A stretch of DNA of 39,712 nucleotides from the NCBI GenBank assembly GCA_000717735.1, contig JOBE01000083.1:1-39712 (forward strand). Direction: 5' to 3'. The position numbers and the translations under genes are program-made. Positions 17,257-25,556 of the stretch are shown here, piece after piece; position 1 is the stretch's first letter; the number at the start of each line of letters is the position of its first letter. The notes below the pieces were generated by a model. That model saw nothing but the letters and a program-made list of their open reading frames with translations, did not search any database and was not told where the DNA came from. Source of the stretch: Streptomyces griseoluteus (GTDB taxonomy: Bacteria > Actinomycetota > Actinomycetes > Streptomycetales > Streptomycetaceae).

Positions 17257-17493
17257 CGGGTACTCCCTGGACTGGTCTCCGTGCGCCGCGCTCCACGACG
17301 GCGCATCCTTGCCGACCGGCGCCGACGGCGACCGGCCGCTCCGCGCCGGCGCCGCGCGCCCTGTGGGCGGGCGACGGCGGCTGGTTCCACAGAAGCGCGC
17401 GGCGGTCGGCCGTGCACATGGACGCTCGCCCGCAGGGCTTGGATTTTCCGGCTGCGGCGCGGGCGGCGGCGCGCGGGGGATGATGGGGACGAA

Positions 17494-17859
17494 ATGACGG
17501 AACGCGAGGTCAGGAGCTTCATGGCGAAGCTGGTTCACCAGCCCCGCGAGGACGCGGAGTTCGATTTCATCCTCCGGATGAGCCAAGTCCCGGTCCTCGC
17601 CTACTTCATCGGGACATGGCCCAAGGCCATCGAGCCCTGCCGGGCGATGGACCTCGTCGTGGGCGGCGTGGCCGACGCGTACGCGGGCCGCCTGACGGTC
17701 GTACGCGCCGACATCACGCGCTGCCCGGCCGCGACCGAGCGATACGGGATCACCGGAGCCCCGTCCTGTGTCGTACTGCGGGAAGGAGAGGCAGTGGCGC
17801 ACGGCACGGGGCCCATGACCAGCGCCGAGGTACGGGAGCTCCTGGAGGGCCACCTCTGA
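17494..17859 (+). CDS. Thioredoxin-fold protein lacking a CxxC motif
   Basis: This 121-residue protein has the thioredoxin order: a strand VPVLAYFIG, an active-site helix, a strand LTVVRADI, and the cis-Pro loop GITGAPSCVVLREGE. In place of WCGPC it has W42-PKAIEP-C49, so only the second Cys remains and a longer turn is present. It cannot form the usual disulfide and may serve as a binding or monothiol protein. The start is uncertain: ATG 17494 gives the full N-terminal helix, while ATG 17521 has a closer AGGAG (four bases). It is divergent from the secreted lectin-type gene. Confidence 0.7.
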   Translation: MTEREVRSFMAKLVHQPREDAEFDFILRMSQVPVLAYFIGTWPKAIEPCRAMDLVVGGVADAYAGRLTVVRADITRCPAATERYGITGAPSCVVLREGEAVAHGTGPMTSAEVRELLEGHL

Positions 17860-17953
17860 GCGGCATCAGCGGCACGGCCGCCGCGCGCCTGGGCGCGGAG
17901 CGATGAGTTTCGGGTGGGCCCGCGGTCTGCCTTGCATGGAGAACACCTCACGC

Positions 17954-18550
17954 ATGGAACAGATCGATCTGGGAGCGGCCGCGGAGCGCGTCGCCCGGCT
18001 CGCGGAGGGCACCGCCGACGAGCGGCTCGGCGACCCGACGCCCTGCCCCGAGTACACGGTGCGGGAACTGCTCGCCCACGTCGCCGGGCTCAGCGTCGCC
18101 TTCCGCGACGCGGCCCGCAAGCACTTCGGGCCGACGACCGACACGCCGCCCGGCTCGTCCCGGCCGGTGCTGGCGGACGACTGGCGGACGGCACTGCCGA
18201 AGGCGGTGGACGAACTGGCCGCCGCCTGGCGGGAGCCGGGCGCCTGGGAGGGTGACACGCGGGCCGGCGGGGTCGACCTGCCGGCCGCCGTCATGGGCCG
18301 GATCGCCCTGGACGAGCTGCTGATCCACGGCTGGGACCTGGCGCGGTCCACCGGACAGCCGTACGAGGTGAGCGAGGAGGAACTGCGGGTCTCGGAAGCC
18401 CTGTTGACTCCGACCGACGACTCCTCCGACGAGGGCTTCTTCGGCCCGGTCGTCCCCGTACCGGCCGACGCCCCCCTCCTGGACCGCGTGATCGGCCTCA
18501 GCGGCCGCCGCCCCGACTGGCGCCCGGTCCGGGGCCTTCCGCGACCGTAG
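17954..18550 (+). CDS. TIGR03086 family (DinB/maleylpyruvate isomerase-like) metal-binding protein
   Basis: This 198-residue four-helix protein resembles the actinobacterial TIGR03086 family, related to mycothiol-dependent maleylpyruvate isomerase and DinB folds. Typical elements are PTPCPEYTVRELLAHVAGL near 28-46, with the first metal-ligand His, and LDELLIHGWDLARSTGQ near 118-134, with the second His before GWDLA. Two earlier in-frame ATGs (17903, 17936) exist but have poor ribosome sites, and the family usually begins near 17954. The specific reaction of most members is not known. Confidence 0.75.
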   Translation: MEQIDLGAAAERVARLAEGTADERLGDPTPCPEYTVRELLAHVAGLSVAFRDAARKHFGPTTDTPPGSSRPVLADDWRTALPKAVDELAAAWREPGAWEGDTRAGGVDLPAAVMGRIALDELLIHGWDLARSTGQPYEVSEEELRVSEALLTPTDDSSDEGFFGPVVPVPADAPLLDRVIGLSGRRPDWRPVRGLPRP

Positions 18551-18725
18551 CCGACCTGCGCCTTGGATGTTCCAGAGAGCTTTCTTGTCCGCGTCGGCCC
18601 GGCGGCCGAAGGACGGCGGTGGTCCGGGCGAGTCCGCACGTGGTCCACTGAGGCTCTTCGGGAAGGGATCGCCCGCTCGGGTCGTCGCGGGGCGGGAGAA
18701 GCGGGGAGACGTGGGAGACAGCACC

Positions 18726-19277
18726 GTGGTGGCCAGGGGGTTCGCCGACGCACCTCGTACGGCGGTGGGAGCCCTGTTGCTGCTGATCCTGATCACTGGG
18801 TGCGGCACCAGGGCCGGATCGGGCGGCTCGGGCGGAGGTCGTGTCTCGGCCGACGCGCCGAGTCGCTCGGCGGAGCAGAGTCCGCCGGTGGAGGTCAGGC
18901 GGGACCGGGGGCCGGTGTCGAGGCGGTTCCCGCAGCTCGGGAACATCACCGGCGTCGAGTGGGCCTCGGCTCCGCTCGGCGGCGGGTCCTCCCGGGTGCC
19001 GGGTCCCACCGACTTCCGGCTCTCCGGTGTGGCGACACTCGCCGAGGCGGACGTCCGGCGGCTCCAGGCCGAGTACCACTGGGTGCCCGGCCAGGCGTCA
19101 CCGGCCGTCCTGGAGGCAATCGCGCCCAAGGTGCCCGCGGGCACCTCGTGGCAGATGAGCGAGGGCTTCACCTCGGCGGTCACCGGCGACGTGTACACGG
19201 CGACCTTCCGGCTGGATCCCGCGACCGGGGTCATGGTCTTCGACGCCATCAATCCGACCGTCGTCGACGGCGCTTAG
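18726..19277 (+). CDS. Small lipoprotein of unknown function
   Basis: This protein of about 183 residues begins VVARGFADAPRTAVGALLLL and reaches the lipobox LITGC, so it should be cleaved before that Cys and lipid-anchored on the outer face of the membrane. A Gly/Ser-rich linker follows. The rest has ITGVEWASAPLGGG and a compact domain with LAEADVRRLQAEYHW, the segment PAGTSWQMSEGF, and a two-strand ending. The GTG at 18726 is chosen because GGGAG lies eight bases upstream; the next codon is also GTG. The family was not recognised. It is followed 63 bases later by the repeat-interrupted transferase gene, possibly in one transcript. Confidence 0.65.
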   Translation: MVARGFADAPRTAVGALLLLILITGCGTRAGSGGSGGGRVSADAPSRSAEQSPPVEVRRDRGPVSRRFPQLGNITGVEWASAPLGGGSSRVPGPTDFRLSGVATLAEADVRRLQAEYHWVPGQASPAVLEAIAPKVPAGTSWQMSEGFTSAVTGDVYTATFRLDPATGVMVFDAINPTVVDGA

Positions 19278-19340
19278 GGGGCCCGCCGGAGCCTCCGGAT
19301 AGGGTGTCCGCGCGACACCATGCCCGTCCAGGAGGTACGA

Positions 19341-21078
19341 GTGGGGCCAGCCGAACCCCTGACGATTCGGGTGCCGGTCGGGGAGGGATCCCGGCAGTGG
19401 ACGAGCCGGACCGCCCAGCGCCGGGTCCTCCTGGTCGTCCACAACGTCACCTCGGCCGGTCGCCTGCTGGACCTGGTGCCGCTGTTCCACGACGACTTCC
19501 GGGTCCAGTTGCTGGTCACGTCGACGGGTTCCTCCGCCTTCCAGGGCGGCATCCGGGAACTCTTCGCCGAGCTGCAGCTGCCCGAGCTGTCGTGGGAGCA
19601 GGCGCTCGCGACCCCCGTGGATCTGGCCGTCGCGGCGAGCTTCGGCGGCGAACTCGCCCACATCAAAGGCCATTTGTCCATAATTTCCCATGGTGTCGGA
19701 TACACTAAGAGACTAGGACAGCCGGGAGCCGGGAGCCGGGAGCCGGGAGCCGGGAGCCGGGAGCCGGGAGCCGGGAGCCGGGAGCCGGGAGCCGGGAGCC
19801 GGGAGCCGGGAGCTCCTCTCCCACCCGGAGCAGTTGGAGCGGCTGTCGCGGGTCTGCGCCCCGGCGGTGCCCTCCGCCGTGCTCGCCGGCGACCCCTGCT
19901 TCGACCGGATGCTCACGGCACGTCCGTACCGCGACAGGTTCCGGCGGGCACTCGGTGTCCGCCGCGGACAGCGGCTCGTCGTGCTCAACTCGACCTGGAA
20001 CCCTGAAGGGCTCTTCGGCAGCGGCGGCGGGCGGGACGTCCTGCCCGGCCTGCTGCCCCGGCTCGCCGCCGAGCTGCCGGCCGACGACTACCGCCTGGCC
20101 GCCGTTCTCCACCCGAACATCTGGTACGGCCACGGCCCCGGCCAGATCCGCGCATGGCTGGACCGGGCCCGTCGCGCCGGGCTGACCCTCGTCGACCCCG
20201 TACACGCGTGGCGGCAGGCCCTGCTCGCCGCCGACGTGGTCCTCGGTGACTTCGGCGCGGTGTCGTACTACGCCGCCGCCCTCGGCACCCCCGTCCTCCT
20301 GGCCGCCGAGGGGACGGACGTACTCGACCCCGAGACACCGCTCGCGGAGTTCGTCCGGGACGCGCCCCGGCTCGATCCCCGCGCCCCGCTGCGCCCGCAG
20401 CTGGAACGGGCGCTCGGCGCGCACCGGCCGGATCCCGCTCCCGCCGGGTTCGTCACCTCGGATCCCGGCCGCTCGGCCGAACTGCTTCGCCGGCACTTCT
20501 ACGCGCTGATGGGCCTTCCCGAACCGCCCGCCCGCGCGTCTCTGGAGCCTCTTCCGCTCCCTCCGTACAGTCCCCGGAAGCTGACCGCCCCGTTGCACGT
20601 ACGGACCCGGGTGCGGGGGACGGACATCGTGGTCGAACGGTCCACGGAGCACCCCTACGGCGCGGGCGGCGACGCCCACCTGGCCGTGCACGAGGAGACC
20701 CGGCACCCCGGCGATCTCGACGTGGCGGACGTGATCACGCGCGAAGGCGAGGCGAACGATCCGCGGCTCGGCGGTCCCGGTCCGTGGACCGCCGAGGTGC
20801 TGCGCGAGCACCCCCACTGCTCGACGGCGGTGTACACGACCGGGCCGGACACCTGCTTCGTACGCAGCCGGGGACGCGGTCTCTTCCGGCTCTCCGCCGA
20901 CAGGGACGTCGAAACCGGCGCGGACACAGACCCTGGCATGGACGCCGATCCGGCCGCGTACGCCTCGGCGCTGCACGCCTGGCTGGCGTACGGCGGGGCG
21001 GTGCCCGCGCGGGGCGTCACGCTCCGGATGCACGCGGCCGGCGGTGTCCGTCCGTTCCGGGTGGACACCGCCGGCTGA
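19341..21078 (+). pseudogene. Glycerophosphotransferase-like gene interrupted by heptanucleotide repeat (frame OFF)
   Basis: Two halves of one protein lie in different frames. The first half starts at GTG 19341 (GGAGG five bases upstream), reads RVLLVVHNVTSAGRLLDLVP, and reaches ISHGVGYTKRLG before the 7-bp repeat. After the repeat, LLSHPEQLERLSRVCAPAVP begins the second half, which continues to TGA at 21078. That half includes LNSTWNPEGLFG, VLHPNIWYGHGPGQIRAWL and ADVVLGDFGAVSYYAAALG, typical of CDP-glycerol glycerophosphotransferase-like GT-B proteins. With 13 repeats the first frame runs into TGA at 20004-20006. One repeat fewer, or two more, joins the halves. From memory, relatives have an extra segment between the halves, so a deletion at the repeat is also possible. 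The second half has no convincing start of its own. Confidence 0.8.
19721..19811 (+). repeat. 13 tandem copies of GCCGGGA
   Basis: Thirteen perfect copies of the 7-bp unit GCCGGGA span exactly 91 bases, followed by a partial GC. All three frames encode the same cycling peptide (A-G-S-R-E-P-G) without stops, so any copy number can be translated through and only the exit frame changes. The regular GGG runs separated by four bases also meet the G-quadruplex pattern on the coding strand. Confidence 0.97.
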
Positions 21079-21105
21079 CCCGGCCTGATCCAAAAGACAG
21101 GCGCG

Positions 21106-23238
21106 CTAGCGGGCCGTGCCCGCCTCGCACCGCCGCCGCAACCCCGCGAGGTAGCCGAGGTGCGGCGCGGCGGCCGGCGTGAGCAGTGCTTCCGCTTCGG
21201 CGATCCTCGTCAGCGCCGCCGTGTCGTCACCCTCGTCGTGCAGGGTCTCCGCCAGGTCCGTGAGGGCGCGGGCCTGGTTGTACGCCTCCGGTGGAGCCCC
21301 GGTCCGCCCCGCGAAGAAGTCCACGGCGTTCTCCAGGCACCGGCGGGACTCCTCCAGCCTGCCCAGACCGCGCAGGGCCCGCCCCTGGTGGCGCTCGGCG
21401 AGGGCGAGGGCGCGCGGGAGGTCCGCCGCGCCTTCCTGGCCGGCCGTGATCCTCCGGTAGAGGGACTCGGCCTCGGCGAACCTGTCGTACGCCTCCTCGT
21501 ACAGCCAGCGGTTCAGGCTCAGCAGGCCGAGCAGTTCCACGGCCGACGCCTCGCCCCGCAGGTGCCCAGCCGCCCGCTCGTACGTGACGGCCGCCCGCGC
21601 CGCGCGGTTCGCCTGCTCCCACCGCCCCAACTCGCCGAGACAGTGCGCCAGCTGGAAGTGCAGCGCCCCCGCCGTCCGCTCGTCCGCCCGGTTCTCCTCC
21701 GCGCACCGTGCCGCGTCCCGGAGGGCCGGCAGCGCCTCGTCCCAGTGACCGGCCTTCAGCTGCAGCGGCCAGAGCGCCCGGGCCAGCCACAGGGCGGTGG
21801 TGATCCGCTGGTGCTCCTCGGCCACGACGACCGCCCGGACCACGTTGGGCGCCTCGGCCGCCAGTACCGCGATGCCGTCCGGCACCGGTTCGCACCCGTC
21901 CCGGAACTCCGGTGGCAGCTCGGTCCGCCAGCTCTCCGGCAGGGCGGCGCGGGACGCGGGCAGCACCCGCTTCAGGAGCGCGCCGAGCACCCTGTCCACG
22001 GCGTCCGCGCACTCCTGGACGCCGTATTCGGACACGGCGGTCTCGGCCAGCCGGCGCCGGATCTCCGGCCGGAACCGATACCGCGCGTCGGGCCGGGTCT
22101 CCAGGAGTCCTACGTCCACAGCCTCGGCGAGCAGCCGGACGGAGCTCCCCTCATCGGTGCCGGCGGCCGCGGCCGCGATCCCCGCGCTGATGGACGGCCA
22201 GCCGCCCAGCGCCGTGAGCCGGCACAGGCGTACCGCCTCGGGACCGAGCCGGAGCGAGGCGAGGTGCGCCGCGCCACGCACCGGATCGCCGTCCCGTGCC
22301 CCGGTCCCGGCCACGGGGTCGATCTCGCCCCGGGCCAAGAGGCGCGCCTCCGCGTGCAGGGCGTACGCGTTGCCCTGGCAGCGGTCCAGCACCGCGGGCA
22401 GCTGCGACCTGACCCGCGCGGCGTGCTCAGGTCCCGCGACCTTCCGTACGAGCTGCTTCGCGTACCGGTCGGTCAGCGGCGGTACGGCGACGCGCTCGGC
22501 CTCCAGGAGCAGGGGCGGCCCGGACACGACGACCACGAGGAGGACGCCGGGCGTCGACGGTACGACCCCGCGGACCTGGGCCAGCGAGGTCGTGTGGTCG
22601 ATCACCACGAGCGCCTTCCGGCCCGCGGTGAGCCTCCGGTAGAGCCGTTCGCGGCCGGACTCGGTGGGCGGGATCCGGTCGGGTTCCACGTCCATCTCGC
22701 GCAGCAGCCGCAGCAGGACGCCCGCCGGCTCCGGCCCGGTCTCCCCCGAGGTGTCGCGCAGGTCGACGTAGTACTGCCCGTCGGGGAACCGGTCGCGGTA
22801 CTCGGCCCCCAGCCGGAGCGCGACCGACGTGCTGCCGCTGCCGGGAGGTCCGGAGAGGAGCGCGACGCGGGGCCGGCCCTCCCAGGGCCGGTCGGCCTCC
22901 CGCACCAGCTGCTTCAGCACCTTCTGCCGGTTCGTGAACGCCCACGGAGCCGGCGGCATACCGCCGTGGGACGGTGCCGGGGTCCCGTCCGGTTCGCTCT
23001 CCATGAGCAGGGCCCACTCGCCGTCCCGGCGCGGATCGGCGCCCAGTCGGGCGTACACCCGGCCGGCCAGCGCCTGACGTTCCTCCGCGCCGGTCGGCAG
23101 CGGTGTCTCCCGGCCGAGGGTCCTTCTCACGAGGGCGCCGGCCGACAGGGTCAGGTTCTTGCCGATCTCCCCGGCCGCCCCGTTGCCCACCCCCAGCAGG
23201 AACGTGGTGAGCGCGCTGAGCGCCACGACCTCCAACAC
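21106..23238 (-). CDS. STAND-type (NB-ARC/TPR) regulator-like ATPase with altered P-loop
   Basis: This protein has about 710 residues. A short N-terminal hydrophobic segment (VVALSALTTFLLGVGNGAAG) precedes a nucleotide-binding domain with Walker A GPPGSGST at 130-137 and a Walker B-like VVIDHT (Asp 214). Winged-helix-like and TPR regions follow (repeated W/A-rich helices from about 480 to the end). In the P-loop the invariant Lys is Ser (S136, codon AGC), so ATP binding may be weak or lost. The GTG at 23238 has GGGGAGGGG seven bases upstream. It converges with the repeat-interrupted gene. STAND proteins act as signal switches; the input and target here are unknown. Confidence 0.78.
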   Translation of the reverse strand: MLEVVALSALTTFLLGVGNGAAGEIGKNLTLSAGALVRRTLGRETPLPTGAEERQALAGRVYARLGADPRRDGEWALLMESEPDGTPAPSHGGMPPAPWAFTNRQKVLKQLVREADRPWEGRPRVALLSGPPGSGSTSVALRLGAEYRDRFPDGQYYVDLRDTSGETGPEPAGVLLRLLREMDVEPDRIPPTESGRERLYRRLTAGRKALVVIDHTTSLAQVRGVVPSTPGVLLVVVVSGPPLLLEAERVAVPPLTDRYAKQLVRKVAGPEHAARVRSQLPAVLDRCQGNAYALHAEARLLARGEIDPVAGTGARDGDPVRGAAHLASLRLGPEAVRLCRLTALGGWPSISAGIAAAAAGTDEGSSVRLLAEAVDVGLLETRPDARYRFRPEIRRRLAETAVSEYGVQECADAVDRVLGALLKRVLPASRAALPESWRTELPPEFRDGCEPVPDGIAVLAAEAPNVVRAVVVAEEHQRITTALWLARALWPLQLKAGHWDEALPALRDAARCAEENRADERTAGALHFQLAHCLGELGRWEQANRAARAAVTYERAAGHLRGEASAVELLGLLSLNRWLYEEAYDRFAEAESLYRRITAGQEGAADLPRALALAERHQGRALRGLGRLEESRRCLENAVDFFAGRTGAPPEAYNQARALTDLAETLHDEGDDTAALTRIAEAEALLTPAAAPHLGYLAGLRRRCEAGTAR
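21109..21123. terminator. Short hairpin at convergent gene ends
   Basis: GCGGGC (21109-21114) and GCCCGC (21118-21123) pair around CGT, inside the last codons of the minus-strand gene and just after the plus-strand gene end. It is a weak bidirectional terminator candidate. Confidence 0.3.
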
Positions 23239-23442
23239 GTCGGCCCCTCCCCCTGGTCGCCATCCGGTTCTCGCCGGACTGTATCGCCGCACTTCAGGAT
23301 CACGGAAACGATCGCTTCCGCGTAACTCCCGTGCGTGGCGCGATACATGTGGCTGCTATTCGTTCCCACGGCAGTCCCCGGGACCCGCCCGCGCCCGTGC
23401 GGCCCGCCCGTGCGACCCGCCTGCCCGACCCGCCCGCACGGC

Positions 23443-24003
23443 TCAACGTGCGGGTGGCTCCGCCGCCTTGCGGTGTCTGATGTCGACGACGGTCGCCTTG
23501 GCCAGTACCAGAGGGTTCAGGAAGCGCAGGGGGCCGATGAGCCGAGGGGCGAACAGGTGCATGTGCCGCGCCACCGACTCGTCGCGTGCCGCCGCCGAGA
23601 ACACCAGCCGTTCCATCGGATTGAACCGACGGGCCTTGGCGAAGTCCGCGGCCAGGTACTGGTGACCGCTCAGCCGGCGCCGGTGCCGGCGGGCGTACGC
23701 CGTGAGCGACCTGTCGAGGTCGCCACGCCCGGTCGCCGCCGGGGCGACCGCCTCGGCCGGCCATCGCGCGGACTCCAGGGCCCAGCCGCATCCCACTCCC
23801 CACAAGGGATCGCCGGTCAGGGCGGCGTCGCCGATCAGCGCGACGCCCGGTGCGGTCGGCCGGCGGCTGTGCAGCGGGTAGTCGACGAGGCCGATGATCT
23901 TCGAGACCCGCTCGGCGGAGTCGACGGGCGGCGCCTCGGGGAGGGCGCGCACGAAGGCGAGGAAGCTGCCCTCCAGGTCCTCCCGGAAGGCCGGGGCCGC
24001 CCG
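23443..24003 (-). pseudogene. FAD-dependent oxidoreductase, N-terminally truncated
   Basis: About 185 residues match the C-terminal half of a flavin monooxygenase or geranylgeranyl-reductase-type protein. The second FAD motif appears as VALIGDAALTGDPLWGVGC, preceded by VDYPLHSR and followed by helices with Arg-rich ends (YARRHRRRLSGHQYL). Homology-like sequence runs back to about AAPAFREDLEGSFLAF (24000) and then stops at the divergent acetyltransferase start. The N-terminal Rossmann GxGxxG and FAD-binding half, about 200 residues, is absent. A GTG at 23952 could start a short product, but it could not bind FAD normally. I read it as a 5' deletion remnant. Confidence 0.75.
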
Positions 24004-24047
24004 TGCGTGGGGGCCGGCAGACCGCCGGTGCCGGCAGACTCCGTCCC

Positions 24048-24578
24048 ATGACCATCGACTTCGACTTCGACTCCGACTCCGTACACACCCTGTCGGTGGT
24101 GCCGCTGACGGCGGACCACGCCGAAGAGGTCGTCCGGATCCACCAGGCCGGCATCGACGAGGGCGACGCCACCTTCGAGACCACCGCTCCCACCTGGGAG
24201 CAGTTCGACGCGGCCAAGCTGCCCGAGCACCGCTTCGCCGCCCTCGACGCCTCGGGCAGGGTCCTGGGCTGGGTCGCGGCCACCAAGGTCTCCGACCGGT
24301 GCGCGTACGCGGGCGTGGTCGAGCACTCCGTCTACGTCCACCCCGACGCCCGTGGCCGGGGCGTCGCCGCCGCCCTCCTGAAGGCGCTCGTGGCCTCCAC
24401 CGAGGCGGCGGGGATCTGGACGATCCAGGCCGGGATCTTCCCCGAGAACGCCGCCAGCCTCGCCGTCCACGCGCGGGCCGGCTTCCGGGTCATCGGCACG
24501 CGCGAGCGCATCGGGCGGCTGGACGGCCGCTGGCGCGACACCGTCCTCGTCGAGCGCCGCAGCACGACCGTGGTGTGA
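24048..24578 (+). CDS. GNAT N-acetyltransferase, phosphinothricin acetyltransferase-like
   Basis: This 176-residue GNAT enzyme transfers acetyl from acetyl-CoA to a small amine. The acetyl-CoA loop ARGRGVAAALLKAL is at about 101-114. The PAT-type elements are present: GDATFETTAPTW near 39-50, HSVYVHPDARG, GIFPENAASLAVHARAGF and the ending RERIGRLDGRWRDTVLVERR. These resemble the Pat/Bar and MddA group, which acetylate phosphinothricin or methionine sulfone/sulfoximine. The N-terminus has an acidic FDFDSDS run. No ribosome site precedes the ATG, and CAGACT a few bases upstream could serve as a -10 for a leaderless transcript. It abuts the truncated oxidoreductase. Confidence 0.85.
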   Translation: MTIDFDFDSDSVHTLSVVPLTADHAEEVVRIHQAGIDEGDATFETTAPTWEQFDAAKLPEHRFAALDASGRVLGWVAATKVSDRCAYAGVVEHSVYVHPDARGRGVAAALLKALVASTEAAGIWTIQAGIFPENAASLAVHARAGFRVIGTRERIGRLDGRWRDTVLVERRSTTVV

Positions 24579-24615
24579 GCGCGAAAAGGCCTCACGCCGG
24601 GCCTCCATGGCACGA

Positions 24616-24665
24616 GCCGCCGGGTCCCGGCCCCCGCGCGTCGGCGGGGACCGGGACCCGGCGGC
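24616..24665. terminator. Long bidirectional terminator
   Basis: An outer stem of 15 bp (24616-24630 with 24651-24665) and an inner stem CCCCGC/GCGGGG (24632-24637 with 24644-24649) are separated by one C-A mismatch, with a 6-base loop. It lies between the converging acetyltransferase and alpha/beta hydrolase genes. Confidence 0.8.
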
Positions 24666-24689
24666 CCGGCGCGGTGTCGGACCGGGCGG

Positions 24690-25556
24690 TCAGACCAGGT
24701 CCGCCAGCAGTTCGGCGAAGAGGCCGGGGCGACCGAAGTAGCCGATGTGCGAGGTGGCCAGGGTGTGCACGTCGAACGGGTTGTGCGGGGTCAGCTCGTC
24801 CGCCTTGCGGATCATGAGGTCCTGGACGGGTGGGGTGAGGCTGCGGTCCTCGGCGAGACGGACGTACGTGTGCGGGACGCGTCCCCAGCCGTCGGCCCGG
24901 ACCAGCGCCGCCGGCTCGAGGACCGCGTAGTTCTCGTCCGGGTCCAGGGAGTCGAGCAGCAGCCGGAACCGGTGGTCCGTCGCATCGGCCATGACGGCGG
25001 CCTTCAAGGCGGCGAACAGCTCCGGATCGGCGTGGGCGCCGCGCCAGTTCAGCCGTACGACACCGGGATCGGGCAGATCCGTCGGCACGGCGATACGGGC
25101 CGCCGCGGCGTCCAGCAGGTTGTCGTCGACGGCGTCCCACGGCTCGGTGAGCATCGCCGGGTCGCTGAGGCAGAGCGCCGAAAGGTACACCACTCGGTGC
25201 AGCAGCCCGGGCGCCGCGTTGGCGACCGCGCTGATCGTGAGACCGCCGAGGCTGTTGCCGACCAGGACCACCGGACCGCGCCGGGCGATCCGGTCCAGGA
25301 CGCCGACGACATGCGTGACGTTGTCGTGCAGGGTGACGCCGCTCATCGGGGAGGGCGCTGCGGCCAGTGCCGCGATGTCCTGGGGGTGGCGGTAGTACGC
25401 GGCGGGGCCGTCGGCAAGGTCGCCGTGGCCGGGCAGGTCTACGGCGTACGAGCGGTGTCCGAGCAGGGCCAGTTCGTTCTGCAGCGGGCCCCAGGCCTTG
25501 GCGTTGCTGGAGCCGCCGTGTACGAACACGAACGTGGGGCGCGGGTCTGCGCGCAT
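24690..25556 (-). CDS. Alpha/beta hydrolase
   Basis: This 288-residue alpha/beta-fold hydrolase has an oxyanion region FVHGGSSNAKAWGPL at 11-25, the lid motif DLPGHGD, and the nucleophile elbow GNSLGG with Ser102. The acidic residue is probably in the VRLAEDRSLTP region, and the catalytic His is in TSHIGYFGRP near the C-terminus. The fold and length are of the EstC/RsbQ-like esterase group. The ATG at 25556 is preferred because AGGA lies eight bases upstream; an ATG six codons earlier lacks one. It has no signal peptide. The substrate is unknown. Confidence 0.85.
   Translation of the reverse strand: MRADPRPTFVFVHGGSSNAKAWGPLQNELALLGHRSYAVDLPGHGDLADGPAAYYRHPQDIAALAAAPSPMSGVTLHDNVTHVVGVLDRIARRGPVVLVGNSLGGLTISAVANAAPGLLHRVVYLSALCLSDPAMLTEPWDAVDDNLLDAAAARIAVPTDLPDPGVVRLNWRGAHADPELFAALKAAVMADATDHRFRLLLDSLDPDENYAVLEPAALVRADGWGRVPHTYVRLAEDRSLTPPVQDLMIRKADELTPHNPFDVHTLATSHIGYFGRPGLFAELLADLV

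Noticed and set aside
19721..19811. CRISPR array
   Set aside because: The units are 7 bp with no spacers and no cas genes are near; it is a simple tandem repeat.
19834..21078. Second half of the split transferase as an independent gene from TTG 19834
   Set aside because: The first GGAG is only three bases from the TTG, and the homology extends upstream into the repeat edge, so it is the continuation of the interrupted gene.
23239..23442. C-rich repeats (CCCGCC) as a regulatory array
   Set aside because: Units are irregular and match the general base bias; only a 7-bp inverted repeat is present, too weak to call.
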